A stretch of DNA of 64,000 bases from Crossaster papposus (Eukaryota > Echinodermata > Asteroidea > Velatida > Solasteridae), in contig JBAIAA010000697.1 of NCBI GenBank assembly GCA_037893245.1, positions 620,001 to 684,000 on the forward strand, in the 5' to 3' direction. This document shows positions 1-10,639 of this stretch, piece by piece. Position 1 is the stretch's first letter; each line of letters opens with the position of its first letter. The notes beneath the pieces were generated by a model. That model was not told the DNA's origin, ran no database searches, and saw nothing but the letters and a program-made list of their open reading frames with translations. A program made the position numbers and the translations under genes.

Positions 1-69
1 AAATAGATCAGTTGGTAGAACGCCGGTCCGGTATTCCGGAGGTCACAGGTTCGAGTCCTGCCTTGCCAA
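1..69 (+). repeat. tRNA-like pol III box, copy 1
   Basis: This segment has a perfect B box (GGTTCGAGTCC) and an 11/12 match to an A box around TAGATCAGTTGG. A D-arm-like GATC...GAAC and an anticodon-arm-like CCGG/CCGG stem follow in tRNA order. The same box recurs at 1496-1568, 52431-52505 and 63330-63412 on + and at 18461-18537 on -, always at a joint between modules of the composite repeat. The putative anticodon loop lacks the usual U33, so it is a tRNA-derived repeat part rather than a working tRNA gene. Confidence 0.7.
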
Positions 70-1495
70 TTTTGTTGTTCACTTTGAACTTTCTGCAATT
101 AAGTGTATGTATATTAAAATAGAGAACCGCCAGCATAATAGAACTAAAATATATTATATTCTGTAAATAAAAAAATATCGCATAACAAAACACGAAACAC
201 GAAAACACTATAGAAACCCATGTTCATGACACAAAAGGTACGTCATCTAAGACAATATTGCGCAGTAACTTACACTACAGTGGTGCTTTTAAACCATTTG
301 CAGTGTTCTCTAAAGGCGGGGGGTAACACACTCTTTCCTTGAAGTTAGTAAAACAATTTTAAAGTTTGGTATTTGGCGTCACTAAAATACAAATTGCAAT
401 ATCATCATAAATTTATTTAGTTGTACAGTGTGGAGTCTCGTAATAGAACATATATGTTTTCTCTGCTATTTTCTTAACAATTTTCATTTAAAATAACCAA
501 CTCTCGCATTCAATTTCGTCCAGAGAAATACACAACAATATCACACGCTTTTACTAAACAAATTAAGTCATTTGCTATTTAATTGCAATTTGTTGGTCAC
601 TCTAATTAAACTTTGTCTCGCGAATATTCGTCACCACAGTCTAAGCTGTTGCTGTAAGGCAGCATACATCCAGGGGTCAAATTCGTATGATATCAATCAA
701 TTTCAAACTTATGTGAAATAAATTAGTCTGGTGTGTGCACGACTCACGCACATATCCGACTAATTTATTTAACATAAGTTTGACATTTGATCTGTGAATG
801 CTGACTTTCGGCAACAGCTTCAATGACTGTGATCAAAGGGTGAGCAAACGTTAAAATTCAACCACAAATGACTAAACTGGTTTGGTAAAAGCGTTTGATT
901 GTTTTAATAATGTCAAATTCGTTTAGGCTGTTGCAGCATTCACAGATCAAATTCGTCTTGATATTAATCAATAGGCCTTATTATTGAACGTAGAGGGCGC
1001 TGTGCTCACGGTATTTGGGGGTATAATTAAAAGTGATTAGGAGATAATTCACGTCAGTTTAAATATTCTGACAGCTCCAAAATATATTTGTTTCTAATAT
1101 TCAATTGTTAGATACAAGTAAAGTTACTAAAACTACTTCAATAAACGCGATTTTGCATGTGTTAGTACTCAGAAAATGGCGTCTTACAGCGCCCTCATGC
1201 GGCCCAAAATACGGCGGATTTCAAACTTAGGTTAAAAACATTAGTCTGATAATTATGTGTGTGATATATATATATTGTTTTAATTTTAATTGGCAAGGTG
1301 AGTCAATGTCTTTGTTCACTTTGAAATGTATGCAAATTTACATATTTGGTTTACCATGTATATCCCCATTGAGTGATCACCACAATTTCGCTTCCCAGGT
1401 TGTATCTTAAATTTAGGCGTGATCCCTGGTCACATGGTATTCTGGTGTTTATGACTTCTGACTAGCGCCCTCAAAGAAAAGATACTACAACATAG
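70..1495 (+). repeat. Composite repeat, A module (copy 1)
   Basis: AT-rich non-coding sequence of about 1.4 kb. Diverged copies lie at 18540-19325 (-), 50753-52430 (+) and, split by an insertion, at 52506-52730 plus 62351-63329 (+). It contains nested inverted repeats: the 708-785 hairpin, and the pair GATCTGTGAATGCTG near 791 with CAGCATTCACAGATC near 934. Copies differ by point changes and by indels; the 63 kb copy lacks roughly 200 bp that corresponds to 960-1200. No coding potential is seen. Confidence 0.75.
708..785. repeat. Conserved imperfect hairpin in A module
   Basis: AAACTTATGTGAAATAAATT at the left pairs with AATTTATTTAACATAAGTTT at the right, giving about 35 bp imperfect arms and a short GC-richer centre. 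The hairpin persists in the other A copies (about 18868-18946, 51641-51717 and 62759-62838), so it is a structural feature of the repeat. Confidence 0.65.
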
Positions 1496-1568
1496 GGCAA
1501 AATATATCAGTTGGTAGAACGCCGGTCCGGTATTCCGGAGGTCGCAGGTTCGAGTCCCGCCTTGCCAA
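1496..1568 (+). repeat. tRNA-like pol III box, copy 2
   Basis: This is the most complete copy. GGCAA at 1496-1500 can pair with TTGCC at 1562-1566 as an acceptor stem. A D-arm-like segment, a CCGG/CCGG anticodon-arm-like stem and GGTTCGAGTCC follow. It lies 1495 bp after copy 1, so the A module is bracketed by direct repeats of this box plus about 40 bp of downstream sequence. Confidence 0.7.
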
Positions 1569-1607
1569 TTTTGTTTGTTCACTTTGAACTTTCTGCAATT
1601 AAGTGTA

Positions 1608-2324
1608 GGGTAGGTGCAGGTAATATGGGCCCATTAAGCTCATTTGCATAATTTGCATAAAAATAGATAAAATCATTCTAAAGAAACATTGGTTATTGGA
1701 ATCAGTAACAACTACCCTTCCTTTTGATGATATAATTTAAACCATGTTGTATCCATTTATGACAGTTACATTCAAATTATGACGTCATCACCAAAGGTCC
1801 CATCCTGCAGTGCAGGTAATATGGGACGTATGGTAATTTGTATATGATAATATAATTTTCAAATGCAATTTCATTCCGCTCTATCACATCTATCGCGTCC
1901 CATATTACCTGCACCTTGTTGCGCTCCCGGAGCTCATATTAAATGCATAATAAATCCTAAAACAATTATACACAGGACCCCACACCTTCAATACAATCAA
2001 AACACTTCATAAGCATCCTAAATATGTTAAGAATTCAGCTCACCCTCTGGTCAGTTTTTAATATCAGTACATTCCATGAAATATCTATTCTTAGATCAGA
2101 GCAAAAAAATACTGTCAACTTAACATACATTGTCAAATTTTGATTATTTCTTCACCGAGATCTCCGTTCCCGAACAAATTAGCCATGTTGGCAGCGATGG
2201 CAATTAGTTATCGCAACTATTGAGAGCGCTATTTTTTGTCTCTGAAGCTTTATAGTTAAATAGGCGCCGAATTTAATTCATGCGTCCCATATTACCTGCA
2301 GTCCCATATTACCTGCACGTACCC
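1608..2324. mobile_element. 717 bp MITE with TA target duplication
   Basis: The element starts GGGTAGGTGCAGGTAATA and its other end, reverse complemented, reads GGGTACGTGCAGGTAATA. The TIR is 22 bp with one mismatch. TA lies at 1606-1607 and 2325-2326. Unoccupied versions of the target occur in the related repeats near 18415 (-) and 63445 (+), where the host sequence runs through uninterrupted. The core GCAGGTAATATGGG also occurs twice inside the element (near 1811 and, inverted, near 1900) and twice at the right end. The TA duplication fits a non-autonomous Tc1/mariner-type element. No ORF. Confidence 0.8.
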
Positions 2325-3171
2325 TAGGTATATTAAAATGCACGCAAATAACAGAATATGGGTCGAGTGTCGTGTTGCTGTGGAATGATTAATCATTTGT
2401 TTCAAAATGGGATTTTTAATAGAAATGATTGGAGGAAACAATAACCAGGAGCTTACACAATCGCAATGTTTAGCTCCACAATAATGACATGTGAATGATC
2501 TATTCAGAATAGCCGGACATTTTGGACACACTTATTCTATTTCTAAAAATTGACTTTGATGTAATCGTTTAGTATTACTAAGCCTATACTTTGTTTCTAC
2601 AAAATATAAATGTGGAGGGTGTAAGTAGCAAGGCGGGGGTACCTTGAGAGATTGGTGAATTAAAGTATATTGCTGCCACCTTGGATGCTTACACGCGGTC
2701 TTAAACTACTTCAGAGACACCTACCTTCCATATACAAGTGACAAAACCCTTTCCCTGAAATGAAACGACAGATTCCAGGAGCTGGCTCCCAGACTATATC
2801 ACAAGAACGCAACCAACAAATAAAGGTACAGATATAAGTATACACGATTACGCTCAAACTTATAGGTTATTGAAACAAAATTCATTTAAATTCACCAACT
2901 CTCGCATTCAAGTTTGTGCGAAAACTAGTTTAGTCATTTATCATACAATTTCAACATTTGGTCACCCTTTTTAAGCACCGGGTTGAGAATATTCACTTCG
3001 GAAGTGAATGAAGGTATTGCAATGTTTATTCCTTTTTGGGTTAAGCTGACACTTGTCCCCTAGTCAATGTGACACATTTACGGCTAAAACAAAACGACCA
3101 AAACAAAAAGACTCCCAAGTGAATCTGAACCGCAATATTTGGGCCCTCGTTGTCGCTGCTTGATTGATTTA
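2325..3171 (+). repeat. Composite repeat, B module (first part)
   Basis: Follows the tRNA-like box once the MITE is removed. Related copies are at 19371-20086 (+) and 63430-64000 (+, cut by the window end). The module resumes at 6663-6823 and 9803-10080, because a 3.5 kb element and a LINE have been inserted into it; the 20 kb copy shows the uninterrupted order. Confidence 0.7.
2445..2528 (-). other. Repeat-borne Cys-rich ORF fragment
   Basis: Read on the minus strand, this part of the B module encodes a short cysteine-rich stretch beginning CPKCPAILNRSF and continuing TCHYCGAKHCDC, which looks like a zinc ribbon. The two other B copies (near 19380-19465 and 63560-63650) keep all the cysteines while other residues change (for example HYCG to HQCG). 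That pattern hints at past coding constraint, perhaps one exon of a lost transposase. The open frame is only 79 codons and no partner exon was found, so this is a weak call. Confidence 0.3.
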
Positions 3172-3484
3172 GGCCGCAGGATGGTCTCACAAATTCGTTG
3201 ATTTTGTGACCCCCCTCAAGAAGCTATGACATTTTGGGCTTAAAATTCGTGTAAATTCTGTCTTTTATCACCCTAAAACTCGCCAAGCCTAAAACATTCG
3301 CATTATCAAGTAATAGTTAATTTGAGTTGGAAAAATACTCAAGAAATAAAGCCATGATTTTCCCGAACCATGTAAAGATAAATCGATGACTTTTACTGCT
3401 AACCAATCACAACGAGTTTCTCATGCAACGTTGACCAATGTCACGACTTGTTTTAGCGGAGTCGGTGCGATCACGTTGTGCAAG

Positions 3485-5536
3485 ATGGCGTCTTCATCGG
3501 ACGCGAATTTAGCTGAAGATAAAGGCGACGAAAGTTCTTCGTATTGCTGTATGCACACAACTTATTCCAAATCTAAAGTAATACAATTCAGCGTGAATAG
3601 CTAGGCTAAATTCAGAGAGTGTTGTACGCGATGGCAAAGCTTTAAATTGCCCCAAACTGCCACTACGTTGTCGTTCATTGATATAGACCACGCACGAGGG
3701 TATTCGGCATCGGCAAGCCGGGTAAGCTATTAGAGGCCAAGCCGTGCCTCTTGGAAGTGAAGACGCCAGCCACCCCATTGCTCTTTCAAATGCTTTCCAG
3801 GACCGTGGACGTACCCAAAGAAGGTAAGATTTGTTATATTGTGGCTAGGACAGCCATGGAGGAATGGGACAACAATGCAAATATTCGGTTAATTTATTGT
3901 TAATGTTATGTTACAGGCCTTATCATTGTTGTAAGGTTCAATTTCAAGTCAGTGGCCATTTTTTTTAATTTGTATTTATTCTATGCAAAGCGGGGACTGA
4001 TGCTGGGTTCTTAACCCCTGTGTACAACAGTGTCCCTTACTAAATAGTGTCTTTTTTTCTATGGGGAAAGAACTCCGTATTTGGTCACCGCATTTTATTT
4101 CATAAATTAAAACTCCCCAAAAGTTTTTTAAAAGGCTAAAGAAATAAATGTCACCACTTTTTCAAGCCTTTTTAGGAATGTATTATTTATTGTTCATAAA
4201 ATGTGGTGGTGGCCGAGTATGAAACTAATTCCAGTTCTTGGTGTTTTACTGTTACGTTGAGCATTGGGCTAAGTTTGTACCAACAGTTTTAAATTATTAT
4301 TCTTTAGGAGACACAGCGACATGCAATCCGAGGGATCATCTCCACCACTTCTGCAAGTCAAACGGGCTGAAGACAGACACAAAATGACAGACCAGAGAGA
4401 AATAGAACAAGGTAGTAAAATCCCTTATATAAATAAAACAGCACAAAATAGCATTTGGCATCTGCTTTATAATGTAATTTGTATGTAAATTTAAATAGAT
4501 TCAAATATAAATATAGGACTTGAGGAAAGATACACCATTTGCAGATATCAAAAATATTTACTACTGAATTATTAGGAAAATATCTTACTTATTGGAAAGT
4601 AAATAATGATACTAGGCATCCAGCAAAATTATTGCGCTAGATATCCCATAATTGTTCAAACATTTGCATTTTATTACTAAAAATTCAATACCTGTCTTCG
4701 GGTGATTGCGAAAGAAAAGACAACAACTGCCCCAATTTTTGTTACCAATTTCTGATACATTGTAATTCCAACAATTGCCAATGATTTATCCTAACTTTAA
4801 ATTAACTGAGGATTCATAAAAAAAAATGGGGGGGAAATATTAAAATACATGTAGTATAAAATAATAGAAAAGCATGCATACTACTTTGTAGTTAAAGGCA
4901 ACAAAAATGTATTCTTATCCACTTTCATTAGAGGTTTTAGATGAAGTACATGTAAGTTTGTTTTTTTGTGGGAGTAAATAAATGGATAACAAGTTAAAAT
5001 TAGAGCTTGCTGTAGTTTATTTATGTAATATGTTGTTATTTTTCAGCTGCTGAAGAAGAAAACGGCAGACAAACAAGATTGGGAGCCTTTGTTCAAGCTG
5101 GTCCGCGTTCCTTAACTTCTGTTGACCAACACCTGCAACCTCTTCCAGGCAGAAAACATGTCTTGCCTGTTCAGTGCATCATTTGTAAAGATATACTAAC
5201 AAAGAAAAACGCACGCACAAGCGTAAGGTGCAACGGCTAGTTAATTGCGAAACAATGCAGGATGGTAAATTGCTTAAAGCAGCAAATATTAGGCAGGATG
5301 AGCTACTGTTACTTGAAATTCAGGATAGGGATCTACATAGTAGCAATAGAGGTAAAATACCACCGTACATGTTACCAAAGTACACCAAAGTAGCCAGGGA
5401 GTACAAGTCAAAAGCAAATGATGACACTGTGCAGCAAGATTATCAACTGTCATTTCAAGAATGGAGAAGGTCATCCAATTTCATAGCATGTTTTATGGGA
5501 GTATGTAAATTAAAAAACTTGAGAAGATTTACATAA
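3485..5536 (+). pseudogene. Decayed multi-exon Cys/His zinc-finger-like gene
   Basis: Three exon-like segments lie inside the 3.5 kb element. Exon 1 starts at ATG 3485 (MASSSDANLAEDKGDE, then YCCMHTTYSKSKV) and ends at a GTAAG donor at 3824; an in-frame TAG at 3602-3604 is followed by clearly coding-like AKFRECCTRWQSF. Exon 2 (4308-4411) begins after TTTAG and ends before GTAGT. Exon 3 begins at 5047 after TTTTTCAG and joins exon 2 in phase, giving VQCIICKDILTKK, then breaks at TAG 5238. Coding-like sequence resumes in other frames: NCETMQDGKLLKAANIRQDE, then KYHRTCY in a second frame, then YTKVAREYK. The CxxC and HxxxC pairs suggest a zinc-binding module seen in many uncharacterised invertebrate proteins. 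Function is unknown. One stop and at least two frameshifts make it a pseudogene, unless assembly errors are responsible. Confidence 0.55.
4525..4665 (-). repeat. Repeat D (TA-flanked MITE) fragment
   Basis: Inverse of the right half of the repeat D family. It runs from the terminal GATACACCATTTGCAGATAT to CTAGATATCCCATAATTG. Fuller copies are at 31870-32240, 35148-35463, 40735-41120 and 44338-44660. It lies in the intron between exons 2 and 3 of the broken gene. Confidence 0.6.
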
Positions 5537-6655
5537 GTAAAATGGCACTAATTTTCAGTGTCGTAAAAGTGAAAGTCTTGCCCTCAAAAATAATTACTTA
5601 TCGCGACACATAATTTCGTATTTTAATTATCACTCCTTCAATTTCACCTCAGATTAAGATAAGATAATTTTTTTTTACAGGTATATCAATGCAGTTATAA
5701 TATTGTTTACGGAAGCATCATAACAAAATTTTAAAATGAATTTCAGATGTTGAAACAAAGCACTTGCTCACATTGATGGAAGCTGATGTGCTGGTTTACC
5801 TGTAACTCATTTAAGCATAATTATCTACACAAATCTGTTGTAACTTTAAAATATAATTGAATTACAATTACTGCACAGATATAACTTACAAAGCAATAAT
5901 CAATATTGCTGTATCTTTCAGGATAACAATTGGTTGAAGATTGTCAATCACGCGGCATTTAAAAGTATACCATTCTAAAAAGGTTTTTGATGAAGTTCTG
6001 ATATTGTAAAAAAAAATTGCAAAAATAATGATACAAAATTTGTATTTTATCAAAACAAGTGTCTCGTTTATTTTATTGTGAAAATTTGCAATAATGTATA
6101 ATAAATATTTGTCATTGTTCTTATAACTGTTTCTTCTTCTTTTCTTCTGTTCTTGTGTTTTTGGTTTTTTTATTTGTTTTTGGGGGGAGTCCCAAAATCA
6201 AAAGGAAACACAGGCAAGATACAAACATTCGGTTGATAAAATGAAAAGAAACTATGAAAACAAAAACTGAACTGTTGACAACATGACAAAAACTAACAAT
6301 CTTGGTTTAGGAATATTTCTTTAAATAAGGAATACACAGGAAATCGGGAAAACAAATGCAGCAGTCATTTCTGTTCAGACGAGCTCAAATCGCCCCCTGC
6401 CGTTTGTTTGTGTACATTTCAATTCCTCATAGGTTTTGTACACACTTCTGCCGAAGTGACCAACAGAGGGCGCTATTTTCAAGCTTGATATTTTAATTGG
6501 TTAAGCCTAATTAATGTGCAATTTTTTTCTCTGGCGAACCTGATATTCTAATTCAATAGGATCATATTTGTATTTCTTGAAAATATCAGGTAGCTTCTAG
6601 AGGGGGGTCACAATTCTTAAAATGTGAATGCCTATTTCATGTTCATCCCATGGTC
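5537..6655. other. Non-coding tail of the 3.5 kb element
   Basis: AT-rich sequence with homopolymer T and A runs and no supported ORF, ending with the right inverted subterminal repeat at 6591-6611. Confidence 0.5.
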
Positions 6656-6831
6656 TAATTTGTACTACGTTCCTTTTACACCCTTTGTCAAGATTTCAAA
6701 GGAACAAAAAGTATCGATTCTTACTAATGCTTTAAGGTTTGAGATGAATTGAGTCCATGTATTCAGTGTATACGAGCTACTGACTTGGGTATGTGAAAGC
6801 TCTGTCTGGTCTCAGTGTTGCGTAACCAAAT

Positions 6832-9501
6832 TATTCTATTGTCAGAAAAGACAGGAACCGACATGGTGGCGGTGTTGCAATTTACATTCGAGATACCCTA
6901 ATGTTCTCTCGTCGTGAAGATCTCGAAATATATGATGTCGAGTGTATATGGGTTGAAATTAAGTGCAAACAAAGACAGCCTGTGCTTATCAGTTCTATTT
7001 ATAGGCCTCCTTCAAGCTCTGTCGAATTTATGGGAAAACTGAGTGATATCCTTAATAAGGCCTCGTGTGAATGTAAAGAAATTATTACAACTGGGGACTT
7101 TAATTGTGATGTTTCAGAGGAATACGATGGTATGCAATCAAATCCAATTATTTCTTGCTTTAGTTTGTTCCAAATGGCGCAACTCATACATGACCCAACA
7201 CGTGTCACTGAATCTACTAAAACTACCATCGATCTCATTTTTAGTTCCCACCCAGAGCTCATAAAGGACTGTGGTGTTTTACCAGTCCTAATCAGTGATC
7301 ATTATCTTGTTTATGGGCTACACAGTTGGAAAACACCAAAAATGAAAGGTCGTTTAATAAATTTTCGATGTCTAAAAAATATAGACAGTGATGCATTTAC
7401 GGACGATCTCCGTAATGCACCATGGCAAGATGTTTTTGATTGTTATGATGTGGATAATGCATGGTCTATATGGTACTCCATATTTATGAGTATTATTAAC
7501 CTCCATGCGCCAGTCAAAACCAAACGCATTCGGGGTGCCTCAGTACCGTGGCTCGATAGCGAAATTCTTAAACTTATGCGGCAGCGCGATCGTGTACACA
7601 AAATTGCAAAGCACACAGGCTTACAAATTCATTGGGATTCATACAAAAAATTGCGGAACAATGTTACTAATAAAATCCGCAGTAAAAAGAGTAATTATTA
7701 CACATCCGCCATAGAAGAAAATAAAAGCAACTCTTCTATGCTGTGGAAAACTCTGAAGGAGGTACTCCCTAAGAAACAAAAAACTGTACCAAATTCGATT
7801 ACTTCCCCAAATGGGGAAAATATTGACAATATCGCCGACATTGCTGATACATTAAATGAACACTTTTCAACAATCGGCAAGCGTACTGCTGGAAATTACC
7901 CTTTGCGTGAACTTGAAATAGATGACAATACTGACGCCTCTATATTTGATTCTGTTGATGAAGATTGCGTAGTACCTAACATTACAGAAGAGTTTGTTCG
8001 AAAGCAAATATCATCCATGTCGGTTGGGAAAGCAACAGGTCCGGATGGAATTAGTGTTAAAATGATTAAAATTGCTTCACCTTATATCATTAAATCTTTA
8101 ACTCATATTGTTAACCTGTCTATAAGATGTGAGCGATACCCTAAAGATTGGAAACATGCTTTAGTAACACCAATTCACAAGGGAGGAGATAAATGTAGTA
8201 CAGGTAACTATCGTCCAATTTCTATACTGCCAATTATCTCTAAGATTTTAGAAAGATGGGTGCACTCATCGGTATATAGATATCTTGATGAAAACAATCT
8301 GATTCCTAGTTGCCAGTCGGGATTTAGACCCCTGCACTCAACTGAAAGCACCCTACATGACTTAACAAACAAGTGTTTTGCGGCCATGGAGAATGGACAA
8401 GTTACAGGCAGTGTGTTTATAGACCTCAGTAAAGCATTTGATTGTGTTGATCATGAAATCTTACTAAAGAAACTAGAAAGGATGAACATGTCATCCTCTG
8501 TAATAAATTGGTTTAAGTCGTACCTAAGTGAACGTAGTCAGTCTGTGAATATTGGCGGCACCATATCAAAGGTCCTGTCCGTAAACACTGGTGTTCCACA
8601 GGGGTCGATACTAGGTCCACTTTTATTCATTGTTTATACTAGTGACCTTCCATTTTGTATTGCTCCAAACTGCAACTTATTTATGTATGCAGATGACTCC
8701 ACATTAACGTGTAGCTCCTCCAACATTAATATAATAGAAAGTAGCTTAAATACAGCTCTTACTAGTTTTCACAACTGGTGCGGAAGGAACAAGCTAGCTT
8801 TAAATGCCACCAAAACCAAATGCATGCTTATTGGTACTAGGCAGAAAATATCTAATGTTAATTTAAATGTATGCATTGCTGGTAGTCGTATTGAAAATGT
8901 GAAGTCTTATAAATGTTTGGGTGTAATTATTGATGAAGCATTAAGTTGGGCCCCACATGTCGAATACGTAAGAAAAAATGTGGTGTCTAAATTAGGTATA
9001 CTAAGAAGAATCCGTGATTGTATTCCTCAGCACAGCTTGCACACACTATTTGTAAGTCTAGTTATGCCAACATTAGAGTATTGTTGTACTGTGTGGGGAG
9101 GAAGGTACATATCTCACGATAATATGTTAAACAAATGTCTCAAAAGAGCCGCGCGGATAATCCTTAAATGTACCTTCCTCACCCCTTCAGAGGATATGTT
9201 TGCTCGTCTTAATTGGGCCCCTTTTTCAAAAAGAGTCAAGTCAAAAAAGGCTATTCTTGTCTTCAAAAGTATCAACAAAATGACTCCTTTGTACATGACA
9301 AATATTTTCAAACCACTTACAGTAATTCGCGAAACAAGGCAATCAACCCACACGGCACTGAAAGTTCCTTTCGCCAAAAAAGAATGCTACGCCACAAGTT
9401 TCGCTGTGAGTGGTGCAAATATTTGGAATAATCTGCCCGAACAATTGCGAACATTGGACTCATTAAGCACATTTAAATCAGAGCTCCGACATGCCATCTG
9501 A
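6832..9501 (+). CDS. LINE ORF2: endonuclease-reverse transcriptase (5' partial)
   Basis: The frame is open from the 5' junction; the first Met is at 6901, but YSIVRKDRNRHGGGVAIYIR upstream of it belongs to the protein. Numbering from that Met, the APE-type endonuclease shows IYRPPSS (33-39), GDFN (65-68) and SDHY (132-135). The reverse transcriptase follows with FIDLSKAFD (first Asp 508), GVPQGSILGP and catalytic YADD (596-599). A C-terminal region typical of CR1/L2/Jockey-group LINEs ends at TGA 9499-9501. The product nicks target DNA and copies its own RNA at the nick. The N-terminal part of the endonuclease, and any ORF1, are missing, so this copy cannot move by itself. No internal stop or frameshift occurs over about 890 codons. 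Confidence 0.93.
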   Translation, partial: YSIVRKDRNRHGGGVAIYIRDTLMFSRREDLEIYDVECIWVEIKCKQRQPVLISSIYRPPSSSVEFMGKLSDILNKASCECKEIITTGDFNCDVSEEYDGMQSNPIISCFSLFQMAQLIHDPTRVTESTKTTIDLIFSSHPELIKDCGVLPVLISDHYLVYGLHSWKTPKMKGRLINFRCLKNIDSDAFTDDLRNAPWQDVFDCYDVDNAWSIWYSIFMSIINLHAPVKTKRIRGASVPWLDSEILKLMRQRDRVHKIAKHTGLQIHWDSYKKLRNNVTNKIRSKKSNYYTSAIEENKSNSSMLWKTLKEVLPKKQKTVPNSITSPNGENIDNIADIADTLNEHFSTIGKRTAGNYPLRELEIDDNTDASIFDSVDEDCVVPNITEEFVRKQISSMSVGKATGPDGISVKMIKIASPYIIKSLTHIVNLSIRCERYPKDWKHALVTPIHKGGDKCSTGNYRPISILPIISKILERWVHSSVYRYLDENNLIPSCQSGFRPLHSTESTLHDLTNKCFAAMENGQVTGSVFIDLSKAFDCVDHEILLKKLERMNMSSSVINWFKSYLSERSQSVNIGGTISKVLSVNTGVPQGSILGPLLFIVYTSDLPFCIAPNCNLFMYADDSTLTCSSSNINIIESSLNTALTSFHNWCGRNKLALNATKTKCMLIGTRQKISNVNLNVCIAGSRIENVKSYKCLGVIIDEALSWAPHVEYVRKNVVSKLGILRRIRDCIPQHSLHTLFVSLVMPTLEYCCTVWGGRYISHDNMLNKCLKRAARIILKCTFLTPSEDMFARLNWAPFSKRVKSKKAILVFKSINKMTPLYMTNIFKPLTVIRETRQSTHTALKVPFAKKECYATSFAVSGANIWNNLPEQLRTLDSLSTFKSELRHAI

Positions 9502-9802
9502 GTGTTATATTATGCCAATTGCGCTGATCTACGGAGTTAGAACTTGGTTGCCACCATAATGTGGAGCCGGATGGGAATTTCCCCTTCTTATTTTTCACCT
9601 AAAAGGGTTTTTTATTTGGCGGGTTTTCGCCTATCTCGTAAATCAGAATTAGTATTAATGTTTAGAATTCCTGTAATATCCTTGTATTTATAATATGTAC
9701 TGTTATTTTATTTGATGATGTATGCAGGGCCCCAATGAAAACCAGTTTTAAACTGTTTGGGCACACCCTGGGTAAAGAAATGGAATAAATAAATAAAAAT
9801 AA
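9502..9802 (+). other. LINE 3' UTR and tail
   Basis: Non-coding sequence between the ORF2 stop and the target duplication. It ends GGTAAAGAAATGG followed by an AAAT-rich tail, as is common in L2/CR1-like elements of marine animals. Confidence 0.7.
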
Positions 9803-10080
9803 AACCAAACAATGGAATAAAGGTTGGGTTAAATAAGGGCGTTTTTAATGCCCCGTACGTTGGACATCGAAGTCATTTGCTGCCATACGTTCTTGCGCGT
9901 CGGGTGTGTTTCTGCTAACTCCGCCAAAGTGTCTCTTCCAATGATTATGATCCGTACATATTTTTGAGTAGAAATACGTTGGAGATAATGTTGTGTGACC
10001 TTCAAGAACTGACCCGCCAATTTATTTGGATGGTGATTCAAATCAGTATTTTCTGACATATATAGAGACATACACGTAAA
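9803..10080 (+). repeat. B module, resumed after LINE
   Basis: Matches 20252-20520 with a few per cent difference, so it is the downstream half of the target repeat. The minus-strand open frame here (9829-10071) is partly kept in the 20 kb copy but breaks there; I do not call it a gene. Confidence 0.65.
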
Positions 10081-10639
10081 CCCACATATCGTACATTATA
10101 TCTCCGCAGGATAGGACAGCGCCGTTTGAAAACTATGCGTCTGTACCATGTCTCGAACCCTGTCAAACCTGCTGCGTCGCCAACATGAAACATGTTCATT
10201 TGCAAACACCAGCTAATGTAAATACATTTTAGTGAAGAATAATGATCTTAGTTATACAGGGCGTCCCAAAAAAAACTATACACTTTTGAAATGGCTGCCG
10301 AATAAAAATTATCTGGTTCTGGGGGAAAAGTTTTATATGTATGGAAAGCTCATAAACTCAACTTTCATAGGACACCAAAAAGTCCGAAAATTATTTATGC
10401 TTGGGTGAGCACTGCTCACTTTTGTAAAGGGTATGAAAATTAGGTTGCGCAGGATTTACCCTTTCAATTTGTGAGAGGTAAATCCTTTGAAGCTTACGAG
10501 GGTGATATGATACATTCATGATTTGCTTAGTGAATTTCATGGTTTATTAAACCAAATTGTTATGCATGAGTGAACAGGAATTGCATTTGTTATTGTAGCA
10601 TTGTAACTTTCCCTGGTAGACTCAGTGGTGTGTTCATGG

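Larger units (their letters stand above)
3172..6655. mobile_element. 3.5 kb element with inverted subterminal repeats
   Basis: This block is missing from the related repeat at 20086/20087, so it is an insertion. Near its left end, 3206-3226 reads GTGACCCCCCTCAAGAAGCT; the inverse of 6591-6611 near its right end reads GTGACCCCCCTCTAGAAGCT. The outermost bases are similar but diverged. Flanking TGATTTA (3165-3171) and TAATTTG (6656-6662) may be an eroded 7-8 bp target duplication. The element carries a broken intron-containing gene (3485-5536). Its superfamily is not assigned; a 7-8 bp duplication would fit hAT or P-like elements. Confidence 0.6.
6831..9802 (+). mobile_element. 5'-truncated CR1/L2/Jockey-type LINE with TSD
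   Basis: AACCAAA occurs at 6824-6830 and again at 9803-9809, directly flanking this segment. The related repeat at 20252-20258 carries a single AACCAAA with the flanks joined, so it is an empty site. The element has a 3' tail of TAAATAAATAAAAATAAA and no 5' UTR; it begins in the middle of the endonuclease reading frame, the usual result of incomplete reverse transcription. It interrupts the B module of the composite repeat. The unbroken frame implies recent insertion. Confidence 0.9.

Noticed and set aside
1-69. A genuine tRNA gene
   Set aside because: It occurs at every module joint of a repeat, its putative anticodon loop lacks U33, and the stems have mismatches.
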